This document shows positions 42,565-51,192 of a stretch of 64,000 bases of DNA, piece by piece. Below the pieces are notes generated by a model. It worked only from the letters and a program-made list of their open reading frames with translations. It did no database searches and was not told the DNA's origin. The number at the start of each line of letters is the position of its first letter. Within the stretch, counting starts at the first letter, position 1. This DNA comes from Paenibacillus agri (GTDB taxonomy: Bacteria; Bacillota; Bacilli; Paenibacillales; Paenibacillaceae), in NCBI RefSeq assembly GCF_013359945.1, contig NZ_JABWCS010000216.1, forward strand, positions 161,748 through 225,747, in the 5' to 3' direction. The position numbers were made by a program, and so were the translations under genes.

Positions 42565-43035
42565 TTACGACTTCATCTCTATTTCCATTTTCTGTAGTTC
42601 TGCATCCAAATGCCTATCATACTTTTTCATGAAGCCGAGTATATTGTCAAATTGTTCTGCGGTTATATGCTCAAATACAACTTTATCCCGATCAATAAAC
42701 TTTTTATGCATTTCCTCGTGGACGTTATAAATTACTTGTCCTTGTTCGGTTAACCTGAAATAGATTTCTTTCTTATTATCTGGCTTCTGATAGCTTTCAA
42801 TAAGTCCCTTTTCGATAAGCTTCTTGGTCATTTTACTCAGTGCACCCCTAGTCATATAAAGGTACTCCGCAAGTTTTGTCACGTTGGAATCTGCATTGTC
42901 GCCAATATATTCTATGCAACCTACTTCAGAGAACGTATAATTCCTAAGACTGTCTTCCAGCTTAAGCCTATTCACCCAAGCGATCTTGTTATACAAGTCC
43001 CTGAAACTTATTATGACCTGTTCTTCTTTGTCCAT
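42565..43035 (-). CDS. MarR family transcriptional regulator
   Basis: This is a 156-residue winged-helix regulator of the MarR type. The DNA-binding region is SNVTKLAEYLYMTRGALSKM followed by the wing KPDNKKEIYFRLTEQGQ; flanking helices form the dimer interface. MarR regulators respond to phenolics, oxidants or drugs. No divergent partner gene is adjacent; the nearest gene upstream is the pseudogene at 43156. GGGAGGG lies before the ATG. It is AT-rich relative to core genes, suggesting transfer. A weak terminator-like stem lies at 42502-42543. Confidence 0.9.
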   Translation of the reverse strand: MDKEEQVIISFRDLYNKIAWVNRLKLEDSLRNYTFSEVGCIEYIGDNADSNVTKLAEYLYMTRGALSKMTKKLIEKGLIESYQKPDNKKEIYFRLTEQGQVIYNVHEEMHKKFIDRDKVVFEHITAEQFDNILGFMKKYDRHLDAELQKMEIEMKS

Positions 43036-43155
43036 GCCTGCCCTCCCGCTCGTTTGTGCATTAAAAATATAAAAAGTATTATAACTATATTTTGTTTCTT
43101 TTTCAACAATATGAAGATAACCAACGATATGTAGAATGAATTATAGAAATACACA

Positions 43156-43365
43156 TTAATGACAGTCGGTCGATTTCTTCCTCAAAATACGGCTATTCTT
43201 ATAATCAAATATAAGAGCCCCCTCCAAGTATCCGTCATCAATTAGATTAATATAATACTTCATTCTTTCTTCATCATCTATATGAATAAAGTATTTTTCA
43301 GGTGTTTACTCAAAATTATTTGGTAGCTTTAAATTAGGTATCTTAATATATGAGTTTATTCGCAT
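43156..43365 (-). pseudogene. Small gene with one internal stop, immunity-like
   Basis: A frame starts at 43365 behind GGGAGGTGAG and reads MRINSYIKIPNLKLPNNFE, then a TAA (43306-43308). It continues TPEKYFIHIDDEERMKYYIN and on to a stop at 43156. The continuous sense on both sides of the TAA suggests a recently inactivated gene (or readthrough). Its size, AT content and position next to similar small genes suggest an immunity-type protein. Confidence 0.5.
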
Positions 43366-43567
43366 ATAACTCACCTCCCTTTTCAATAGGATCGAATTGA
43401 TTAAAATGACCTAATTGTAGTTGGTGTATGTATGTTGGGGAAGGTATATTATTCAGAAAAACCGGCAGAAAACAAGGATTAGCATTTTGGCATGAAACGT
43501 AGTGCTAACCAGGATTTTAATACGACACTGATAAAAGTTAATATTCTGTTTAGACGTGTCACCCAGT

Positions 43568-43825
43568 TCATTCTAAATTCTTTACATATTCAGAGCATTC
43601 CCAAACAAGTCTATGCAGTTCATCCAACTTAACGCACCGTTTTTCCATCAGTGGATTTTCCCAATCCGAATCTTTTATTATTACAACAGCAAATTCTTTT
43701 CTATACCATCCAACATCAAGAACGTAGCCCTCATAAAATGTCACCTGAAAAATATCTTCTTGATCCAAGTATTGCGTTACGTTGTATGTAACAACCCCAG
43801 GTGAAAAGTCAATATTATCAAACAT
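43568..43825 (-). CDS. Small hypothetical protein, 85 aa, immunity-like
   Basis: This is an acidic protein with many aromatic residues (TFYEGYVLDVGWYRKEFAVV) and a helical end (LDELHRLVWECSEYVKNLE). GGGAGTGATC precedes the ATG. It is one of a run of small AT-rich minus-strand genes (43156-44575). I do not recognise the family; the context resembles orphan immunity-gene arrays found near polymorphic toxins. Confidence 0.55.
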   Translation of the reverse strand: MFDNIDFSPGVVTYNVTQYLDQEDIFQVTFYEGYVLDVGWYRKEFAVVIIKDSDWENPLMEKRCVKLDELHRLVWECSEYVKNLE

Positions 43826-43940
43826 ATGATTAGATCACTCCCTAGCATTATTATCCTGATTTAAACCAAAAATGACATTCGAGAAAGAGATAGTTCGTCC
43901 GTATTACTCAAGGTGATACTGTCGACTTTTTAACTATAAG

Positions 43941-44270
43941 TTATCTTTTTTTAAAACCAACCGTTACTTGTCCTTCGTGAAAGTATTCGATCACATAACC
44001 AGATTCCGGACAAAAGATCCATGTCTCAGAACCGACGGCTGTAACATCATCTATGTTGCTTAGTACCTGATTTAAATCTGCACAAATACTCGGGGCGTCA
44101 GTGTAATTCCATAGCAAGAATACTGTATTGTTATAATGCACCTCACATTCTCTTTTTATTGCATCTAATAGATCTTGCTCATGGGAAATCTCCATAAAAT
44201 TATCGACACTTCCCCAATCGATTCGTCCCCAACTGGTGACCGGAAAGAAACTCACAAGCTTATTGAACAT
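43941..44270 (-). CDS. Small hypothetical protein, 109 aa, immunity-like
   Basis: This is an acidic alpha/beta protein with a Trp-rich front (FPVTSWGRIDWGSVDNF) and a C-terminal beta segment (ETWIFCPESGYVIEYFHEGQ) ending in a basic tail. The style is that of contact-dependent or polymorphic-toxin immunity proteins, but the family is not certain. No strong ribosome binding site is visible before 44270. Part of the run of small genes. Confidence 0.5.
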   Translation of the reverse strand: MFNKLVSFFPVTSWGRIDWGSVDNFMEISHEQDLLDAIKRECEVHYNNTVFLLWNYTDAPSICADLNQVLSNIDDVTAVGSETWIFCPESGYVIEYFHEGQVTVGFKKR

Positions 44271-44341
44271 ATCTTCTGTTTATCTTATAGATAAAATCTC
44301 AATATTCTCTCCAAGCGCTAGAGTACATTCCTCAAATAACG

Positions 44342-44575
44342 TCATTTTGTCTCCAGTCCGTATATAGTAAGGAACGCATCTTCGTTAAATGCAAATTTCC
44401 TTTCTTTCACTATATATTCTTGTTCAAATATTTCTATTATATCTCCGACAGTTAATGTCGGGATCGGAATTTGGGTCTCTTGTTCAAAAACTAAGAGATC
44501 ACTTTCATTATCAAAAAATCTAGTTATGAATGCTTCTACTGGCGAATATTCAGGTGTATATTTTACTATCACCAT
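44342..44575 (-). CDS. Small hypothetical protein, 77 aa
   Basis: This is an acidic small protein (MVIVKYTPEYSPVEAFITRF and a central VGDIIEIFEQEYIVKERKFA). AAAGGAG lies upstream of the ATG at 44575. It is the first of the small-gene run in the minus direction. Not recognised. Confidence 0.55.
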   Translation of the reverse strand: MVIVKYTPEYSPVEAFITRFFDNESDLLVFEQETQIPIPTLTVGDIIEIFEQEYIVKERKFAFNEDAFLTIYGLETK

Positions 44576-44708
44576 GTATTTTCACTCCTTTAATTTTCAA
44601 ATATGCACAAAATCCTCAAGTTGATTTTTAGATAATATTTACTTTTTGTCAATCACTACTAGACTCTCTAATCTCTCCTGATCGCAGTAATCCCCATCCA
44701 AAACAAAG

Positions 44709-44752
44709 CCACCCCCATAGTCATCTTGCCAACTACAGGGGTAGCCCAATTT
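44709..44752 (-). terminator. Terminator of the oxidoreductase operon
   Basis: On the minus strand CTACCCCTGTAGT pairs with ACTATGGGGGTGG, followed by CTTTGTTTTGG. Confidence 0.65.
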
Positions 44753-44779
44753 TACTGCTTATATTTTCATAAAATAATT

Positions 44780-47086
44780 CTACAAATCCGGATGCTCATG
44801 CTTCGCTTTGAGCCGGCTCCAGCGGCGCTGGACTTCGTCCTCGAAGCTGTGCAGGGCGGGCTCGTTCTCCGGTTTCAGGAGATGGCGGGTTTTGCCCATA
44901 GTCTTGAGCCAGTCGGTGAGCGGCAGACGCTTATTCTTGTCCTCCGGGTTGTACGTAATATTCGTAATGCCGTGCTCCACTTCGTAGAGCGGGAAGAAGC
45001 AGGATTCCACAGCCAGGGACACGATGTTCGTACCTTCTTTGTCCTCGGACATCCAGTTGAGCGGGCAAGCGATCAGGATTTTGCCGTAGACCAGGCCTTC
45101 GTTCTGGGCGTACCATTGGGCTTTGGCTGCTTTTTTCACCAGATCCTGCGGATAGGCCTCAGCTCCTGTGAAGACATAAGGGATATTAGTTGCCGCCATA
45201 ATTTGCGCAGTATCCTTATGCTGTGTGACCTTTCCCTGCTGGTTCTTGCCGATGCTTGAAGTCGAAGTGCGATGACCCAGCGGTGTGGAATAGGACTGCT
45301 GTGCGCCTGTGTTCATGTAGCCTTCGTTGTCATACTCCACAATAATCATCTTGTGTCCGCGCAGAGCTGCACCGATAGCAGGCCCCATCCCGATATCCAT
45401 CCCGCCATCCCCGGTGACCATCACAAAGGTGAAGTCATCCTTCAGGCCAAGGCCATCCAGTTCCCCGCGGCGTTTGCGCTCCCAGAACATCTCTACTACG
45501 CCGGACAGCGTCGCTGCACCGTTCTGAAACAGGTTATGGATAAATGTCGATTTATGCGCCGAATATGGATATCCTGTCGTTGTTACCATGGCACAGCCTG
45601 TATGATACAACGCCACGATGTCGCCTTCGATGCCTTTGAAAAAGGTCTCCAGTCCCGAGAAAATCCCGCAGCCTGGACACGCCCCATGGCCTGGTGCCAG
45701 GCGTTTTGGCTTCCTCGTCAAGTTGCGCAGCGGCGGAATCCGCACACTCAGCTTGCCTGTAGCTTCAACCTGTTTTACCGTAATAAGTCCAGTCTTCAGG
45801 GCATCGAAATCCATCGGCTTCAGCAATCGTTGCGGTGCCTTCTCCGGCGCACCCGGATTGTGGCCATAATAGTCGAACGGCACCTCTACCCGATCTGCCG
45901 CTACAGCATCCAAGGCCAGCTTGAAGAAGCTGTGTCCATCCTCTGCATAAAAATCTTTGCCACCCAAGCCATAAATACGGCTGATGACTTTGGTCGTTGT
46001 GTTGCCATATGTGAACATCGCAGCTTTGATCTCGTTCACCATATTACCGCCGTGTCCGCCGACAGAATCCGCACGGTCGCCGACGGTGATGGCCTTCACA
46101 TGCTTAAGCGCTTCCGCAATCTGCTTTTGTGGGAAGGGACGGATCATATTCGGTGAGATCGCTCCAGCCTTGATCCCTTGCAGACGAAGCTGGTCCACGA
46201 CATCCTTGATGATCTCTGAAGCGGAATTCATCAGGAACACCGCCACCTCGGCGTCTTCCATCCGGTATTCTTCAATCATCGGATAATGGCGTCCGGTCAG
46301 CTCGCCGAATTCCTTGGCAATTTCTTCGAAGACTTCTCCGGCATTGTACATGGCCACCGACTGTTGGTAACGGTTGTTGATGTAGTCAGGTTCGTTCATG
46401 TAAGGACCGACTGTGACTGGATTGTTGCGGTCAAGTGTATCGGTAAAGCCTGCTGGCGGCTGCTCACCTACGAATTTATGCACATCGCTGCGGTGGGCAA
46501 AAGCCTGCACACGGCGCTTCTGGTGAGAAGTAAAGTAACCGTCCGAAGCCACCATTACCGGGAGCCGAACTTTAGCATGCTCCGCCAGCTTCAGTGCCAT
46601 CAGGTTCATGTCGTATACTGACTGCGGATCACGGCACATCAGAATCGGCCAGCCTGTATTCAGGGCAAAGTACAAGTCTGAGTGGTCACCATGAATGTTC
46701 AGCGGCCCGGAAATGGAGCGGCAGATCAAGTTCATGACCATTGGCATCCGGGTACCCGCCTGAACCGGCATTTGCTCCAGCATAAACATGTAGCCCTGCG
46801 CACTCGTTGCGTTAAATACCCGTCCACCCGCTGTTGATGCCCCGTAGCAAATGCCGGCTGAGCTATGTTCACCATCTGAAGGAATCAGCAGAATATCATG
46901 CTGTCCGCTAGCTTTCATCGTGTCGAGAAACTGAGCAACCTCCGTAGATGGCGAAATTGGAAAATAGCCCATGACATGATAGTTGATCTGATGGGCGGCG
47001 TAAGCAGCCATTTCATTGCCGGATTCATATAGGAATTTCTGCTCTACCTTGGCAGAGCTTAGTTCTTTTTCATAGTCGATTGCCAT
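44780..47086 (-). CDS. 2-oxoacid:ferredoxin oxidoreductase, fused alpha/beta subunit
   Basis: This is a 768-residue enzyme that oxidatively decarboxylates a 2-oxoacid to acyl-CoA with ferredoxin as acceptor. The first 400 residues are the alpha (pyrimidine-binding) part, with YFPISPSTEVAQ as the TPP-contact segment. The C-terminal part is the beta subunit, with GHGACPGCGIF and the TPP motif GDGGMDIGMGPAIGAAL near residue 560. The alpha and beta chains, separate in many bacteria, are fused here. The partner at 47110 supplies gamma and ferredoxin-like domains. Pyruvate or a branched-chain/aromatic 2-oxoacid are candidate substrates. Confidence 0.88.
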   Translation of the reverse strand: MAIDYEKELSSAKVEQKFLYESGNEMAAYAAHQINYHVMGYFPISPSTEVAQFLDTMKASGQHDILLIPSDGEHSSAGICYGASTAGGRVFNATSAQGYMFMLEQMPVQAGTRMPMVMNLICRSISGPLNIHGDHSDLYFALNTGWPILMCRDPQSVYDMNLMALKLAEHAKVRLPVMVASDGYFTSHQKRRVQAFAHRSDVHKFVGEQPPAGFTDTLDRNNPVTVGPYMNEPDYINNRYQQSVAMYNAGEVFEEIAKEFGELTGRHYPMIEEYRMEDAEVAVFLMNSASEIIKDVVDQLRLQGIKAGAISPNMIRPFPQKQIAEALKHVKAITVGDRADSVGGHGGNMVNEIKAAMFTYGNTTTKVISRIYGLGGKDFYAEDGHSFFKLALDAVAADRVEVPFDYYGHNPGAPEKAPQRLLKPMDFDALKTGLITVKQVEATGKLSVRIPPLRNLTRKPKRLAPGHGACPGCGIFSGLETFFKGIEGDIVALYHTGCAMVTTTGYPYSAHKSTFIHNLFQNGAATLSGVVEMFWERKRRGELDGLGLKDDFTFVMVTGDGGMDIGMGPAIGAALRGHKMIIVEYDNEGYMNTGAQQSYSTPLGHRTSTSSIGKNQQGKVTQHKDTAQIMAATNIPYVFTGAEAYPQDLVKKAAKAQWYAQNEGLVYGKILIACPLNWMSEDKEGTNIVSLAVESCFFPLYEVEHGITNITYNPEDKNKRLPLTDWLKTMGKTRHLLKPENEPALHSFEDEVQRRWSRLKAKHEHPDL

Positions 47087-47109
47087 GTGTGTTCCACCTT
47101 TCCTTCCAT

Positions 47110-48147
47110 TTATACTTGGGTGACGAGATCCAAATGCTGACGGACCGAATGACTCTCTGCGTAACCCTCTTCCTCCCGTTCACCGGACAACGCTGTGGTC
47201 GGACAGGCCTCGACGCATTTCAGACAGCCTTTACAGTATTGATAGTCAATCCCCTGCAGGAACATCTGTGGACGTCCCTTCTTATCCGGCAGCTCATCCC
47301 ACACGAAGCATAAATCGGGACAAACAGTGTCACACTGGGCACAGTGAATGCAGTCTTCTGCTTTAAAGTGCGGCAAATGCCCGGAACGGGAGATGCTGAG
47401 ATTTTTCAAAAAAGTACTGCCCGCGCTGATAATTGTGCCCCCGATGGTCTGGGTCTCGTAACCCAGAGCCGAAATGTCGGAACGGACGAACTGAGGCATC
47501 TCTACACCTTGCGCCAGCGGGAAATGCATAAACTTCACTTCACTATATCCGCGCTCAAACGTCATAATTGCGGAGTGAACGGCTTGCGGGTATTTTTTGC
47601 CGAGTGATTTCTCGATGACATCTTTCATAATTTCCGGGTCCAGAAAATCACACATCCGGAACAACGCGCCCAGCATCGCCATATTCACACGATTCTTCTC
47701 GTCCAGCGCAATGCTTGTCGCGTCCACTACAGCAATGGTACCTGCCATCATCTTCATGGATGACTTCAGCTCTTCCGGCGACTTTGCCGAGTTGACCAGC
47801 ACCGTGCTATGCTCATAAATTCCGCTTGTAACGTTAATGGTCTTCGCCAGCGCTTCATGAAAAACACCAACGACATGGGGACGCTCCACCGGGGAAGTAT
47901 CACGGATCGGCGTATTCAGATCACAAAAACGAATATGTGCTTTTACGGGAGAGCCTTTTTTCTCCGAACCATAGGATGAGAAGCTCACCCCATTCATTCC
48001 AGCCCCGACAACACCTGCTTCAGCGAGCATTTTACCCGCCAGATTCGCTCCCAGGCCCCCAATAGACTCCAGACGAATCTCAAAAAAACCGAGGTCGTTT
48101 ACTTTAGGTAACTGTACCACCGACATAACCCCTTTCAAGGTTCTCAT
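47110..48147 (-). CDS. 2-oxoacid:ferredoxin oxidoreductase, fused gamma/delta subunit
   Basis: This is a 345-residue partner subunit. The N-terminal 230 residues are the gamma domain (EIRLESIGGLGANLAGKMLA). The C-terminus carries two [4Fe-4S] motifs (CIHCAQCDTVCPDLC and CKGCLKCVEACP) of a delta-type ferredoxin domain. It lies 23 bases upstream of the alpha/beta gene and is cotranscribed with it. The start is uncertain: the ATG at 48147 has AAAGGA at long spacing, while that at 48126 has AAAGGGG only two bases away. Together the two proteins form the complete enzyme. Confidence 0.87.
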   Translation of the reverse strand: MRTLKGVMSVVQLPKVNDLGFFEIRLESIGGLGANLAGKMLAEAGVVGAGMNGVSFSSYGSEKKGSPVKAHIRFCDLNTPIRDTSPVERPHVVGVFHEALAKTINVTSGIYEHSTVLVNSAKSPEELKSSMKMMAGTIAVVDATSIALDEKNRVNMAMLGALFRMCDFLDPEIMKDVIEKSLGKKYPQAVHSAIMTFERGYSEVKFMHFPLAQGVEMPQFVRSDISALGYETQTIGGTIISAGSTFLKNLSISRSGHLPHFKAEDCIHCAQCDTVCPDLCFVWDELPDKKGRPQMFLQGIDYQYCKGCLKCVEACPTTALSGEREEEGYAESHSVRQHLDLVTQV

Positions 48148-48483
48148 AAGAATAGTATCCTTTTGACTGTTTCAAAGATTATAGCTTGATCCCATTTGCC
48201 GCGAAGTGACAAATCTTGCATTTTTCCATGGTTTGGAAATTATTATGTGAATCGTATCCTTCATTCTTACTTTAGCAACAATATTAAAAATTAAGATGTT
48301 AATTTCATCACAGAATGGATGATTAAAATCACAGTTGGGCCTCCCCAAGGAATTCTCCCGTTGTGACCATTTTCTGTTTGAGAAACCTGCCCGATCGTGT
48401 GATTTGTACTTTTCAAGGCAAGCGATTCAGGATACACTATATTCTTGTCGTAAATATTGTATAGAGGGTTGGGTGCATCGATA

Positions 48484-49827
48484 GTGAAGTCAAATGAAGC
48501 CGAACTACAGAAAAAATTACTGCCAAGACATATCAGCTTTATGGCTATGGGCGGTGTAATCGGCACAGGAATTTTCAAGGGGAGCTCCGAGACCATCGGA
48601 ATTGCCGGGCCGGGGATTGTTTTGTCCTACGCCTTAGGAGGGCTGCTTCTGCTAGTGGTGATGGGTGCGATTGCCGAGATGGCTACAGTCTACCCGAACA
48701 GAAATATGAAGGATTTTATCCGCGAGGCGTTTGGAGAACGACTTTCTTTTATCGTGGGCTGGATGTACTGCTTCATGTGGCTGACGGTCTGCGTCATTGA
48801 GATACTGGCTGCAGGAAGCTTCCTGCAATATTGGCTCCCCGATGTACCGCTCTGGCTGCTCAGTCTGGCAAGCGGTGCTTTGATTATTGGTATTAACACG
48901 ATGAGCGTCGGCGGGTATGGCGAAGCAGAGTTCTGGCTGGCCGGCATCAAAATCGCAATGATCTTTATCTTCATTATTCTTGGAGCCGCGCTGATTTTCG
49001 GACTTCTCCCTTTGGCAGAAGGTGCTCCTTATCTGCGTAACTTTACGGATTATGGCGGATTTCTGCCGAATGGCTGGACCTCCATTTTCTCTGCGTTACT
49101 GGTCGTTATGTTCGCCTACGGCGGTTCTGAGCTGATCGGACTGACATTAACTGAGACGAAGGATGCGGAAAAAGTACTGCCCAAGGTGGTCAAAAACCTC
49201 ATTCTGCGCGTGGTCCTATTTTACACCCTGCCGATCCTGGTGATCTGCGGCCTTATGCCATGGAATCAGCTGAATGATCAGACAAGTCCTTTTGTGCAGG
49301 TGCTGGCCTCTACAGGTCTGAAAGGCTCCGCACATGTGATGAACTTTATCCTGATCACTGCCGTACTGTCGGCGGCCAATTCAGGAATTTACGGAGCGAC
49401 CCGGATGTTGCATTCCATGGCTTCCCAAGGAGAAGCACCGAAAGCTCTGGCGCGTACCACCTCGCGAGGCGTACCGCTGAACAGCCTGAAGCTCTGCGCC
49501 GCTGTACTTGGAATCGGTTCGATGCTGGCTTATTTTGCACAGGACAGGTTATTCGCTTTATTGATGGCCGTTCCAGGCTTTGTGGTGCTGTTGGTGTGGA
49601 TCTCGATCACTCTCGCCCAGCTCAAGCTGCGCAGAAGATATCCCCAGGAGCCTAGCTTTAAAGTATGGGGCTTTCCGTATATCACCACCCTGACGGTTAC
49701 CTGCCTGATCGTGATTGCAAGCATGTTTCTGTTTGATACGAAGAATCGCATCAGCATCGGCACATGCCTGGCGTTCCTGCTGTTCTTGATCGTCTGGTCT
49801 TTCGTGAAATTTAGAAAAAGAAACTAG
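48484..49827 (+). CDS. Amino acid permease (APC superfamily)
   Basis: This is a cytoplasmic-membrane amino acid:proton symporter with twelve predicted helices. It has the family hallmark in helix 1 (MGGVIGTGIFKGSSETIGIA) and the conserved EXTXE-like stretch GLTLTETKDAEKVLP in the middle. It resembles the YbxG/AAT branch (basic or aromatic amino acids), but specificity cannot be read. The start is the GTG at 48484, with GGGTTGGGTG upstream; a TTG at 48457 opens the frame without a site. It is divergent from the 2-oxoacid oxidoreductase operon across about 330 bases. Confidence 0.9.
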   Translation: MKSNEAELQKKLLPRHISFMAMGGVIGTGIFKGSSETIGIAGPGIVLSYALGGLLLLVVMGAIAEMATVYPNRNMKDFIREAFGERLSFIVGWMYCFMWLTVCVIEILAAGSFLQYWLPDVPLWLLSLASGALIIGINTMSVGGYGEAEFWLAGIKIAMIFIFIILGAALIFGLLPLAEGAPYLRNFTDYGGFLPNGWTSIFSALLVVMFAYGGSELIGLTLTETKDAEKVLPKVVKNLILRVVLFYTLPILVICGLMPWNQLNDQTSPFVQVLASTGLKGSAHVMNFILITAVLSAANSGIYGATRMLHSMASQGEAPKALARTTSRGVPLNSLKLCAAVLGIGSMLAYFAQDRLFALLMAVPGFVVLLVWISITLAQLKLRRRYPQEPSFKVWGFPYITTLTVTCLIVIASMFLFDTKNRISIGTCLAFLLFLIVWSFVKFRKRN

Positions 49828-49831
49828 ATAC

Positions 49832-50043
49832 GACGAACTTAAGATCCGAACGTAAGACTCTGTCGTCACTACGGTGGAATGTTTGAACTTCCGGTCGCTG
49901 TTGTCGCCAGATTTCTTCTTTATAAACCGCCCCTAGCGGTTGAAATCTGGCGACAAAGGCGCACGCTTTGCTCCTACAGTTCCAAACTTCCCCCTTCGTT
50001 CCTTCTCGCTTTTGTTATTATTTTTTGTTCATCTTATATAGAA
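49832..50043. repeat. Stem-loop intergenic repeat, copy 3
   Basis: It starts four bases after the permease stop. The central hairpin (TTGTCGCCAGATTTC 49901-49915 with exact complement GAAATCTGGCGACAA) contains a second stem CCGC-CCCTA-GCGG. It aligns along its whole length with 20407-20614 and more loosely with 18258-18521. Confidence 0.85.
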
Positions 50044-50061
50044 TACGGGCACAACAAAAAC

Positions 50062-50102
50062 AGAGCAGCGACTATCCCTTGTTGGGAGAATCGCTGCTTT
50101 TT
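50062..50102. terminator. Terminator after the repeat
   Basis: AGCAGCGACTATCCC pairs with GGGAGAATCGCTGCT, followed by a T run. It resembles the hairpin at 356-394. Confidence 0.75.
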
Positions 50103-50150
50103 ATGTTTGGTTTTTTCAACCGGCATTCCCCCCGTCAAAATCCCTTGATA

Positions 50151-51081
50151 TCAGTACATGTCCACGGTAGCGCCAAGGGTAGCTGCTTTTATAAAAGGAA
50201 GGCCTTCTAATTTCTTAAGCTGCCCCCGGGTACCTGTCACGACCATCCCGATGATCATACCTTCTTGTTGGTGGTCTTTAACGGCACTAAGTACCTTGGT
50301 TGCCTGCTTGGAATAATAAGAATTGCTACTATCGATAACCGTTTGAATATTGTGGATGAACTGTTCCTCTGTCGTTTTTACCTTAGGCGCTAACCGATCG
50401 GTGAAAGCTTGGAATCCATAAATCTGATCTGAGCGCTCCGGTCCGTTAACCATTTCAAGATGAGCGATATCACTTCGATCATAGCTGTTGCCCAATACCA
50501 TGTTGAATGAATACCCTCAGGCAAAAGAGCACTAATACCTTCCAGTGTATAACCTCTATTCAATAACAAGCCTACTTCAATGTATTGATCGTCTCGCATT
50601 TTATCCAGCAGCAGGAGCTCGTTAATACAGCTTTTATAAACAACTGATGGATGATAAAATAGCATTTGTCGTTCACCGCTCATTTCATTCAGAAAGCGGA
50701 GATGCCCTCTTCTTCCACTTCAACGCCCATATTGCTTCCCTGCAGTATGGTAGCCTCTCTCCGGATAACATCGTATTTCAAGTCTTGATCATTCCAGGGA
50801 ATAACCCGGTTCTCTATAACCTTATATTGCTGTATCTCCACCGTTCCCCCCAGAAGACTATAATGAAATTGTGGGCGGGCAAGATAAAGATTGGGACCGA
50901 TAATGCCCTTGTTCATTTGCTGGAGTGTCATTTCTTTCTCACCAAAGTCCAATCTCGTTCCTCCTTTCGTATCTATAACGGTGGGATGGAGCGATAGTAT
51001 ACAAGACGACTGAAATTTTTCCGATAAAATGGAGCGGAGATGCCGATCCGATTGACTAACAAAGCTTATCTCGAAAATCAC
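50151..51081 (-). pseudogene. Broken anti-sigma regulator gene (Sigma_reg_C type)
   Basis: Three minus-strand frames in succession (51081-50689, 50683-50390, 50501-50151) together encode the extracellular part of an anti-sigma protein. Recognisable pieces are QMLFYHPSVVYKSCINELLL, LLPEGIHSTWYWA, and a C-terminal piece GMIIGMVVTGTRGQLKKLEG as in the Sigma_reg_C domain. The frames disagree (two frameshifts, near 50685 and 50500), and the N-terminal anchor and membrane span are missing. No sigma gene remains next to it. A dead copy, probably of a paralogue of ECF/anti-sigma pairs. Confidence 0.65.
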
Positions 51082-51100
51082 ACCTGTCTTAAAAACTAAA

Positions 51101-51149
51101 CAAGGGGCTGTCCCTAAGCCATATAAATGGCTACCTGGACAACCCCTTG
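51101..51149. terminator. Terminator of the NAD salvage operon
   Basis: CAAGGGGCTGTCC pairs with GGACAACCCCTTG, with an inner AGCCAT/ATGGCT stem. Confidence 0.8.
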
Positions 51150-51192
51150 CTTATTGCAGCATTAAATAGGCTGCTGTTCAATTATAAGTACC

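Noticed and set aside
45272..46156. 294-codon plus-strand frame
   Set aside because: Antisense shadow of the 2-oxoacid oxidoreductase alpha/beta gene.
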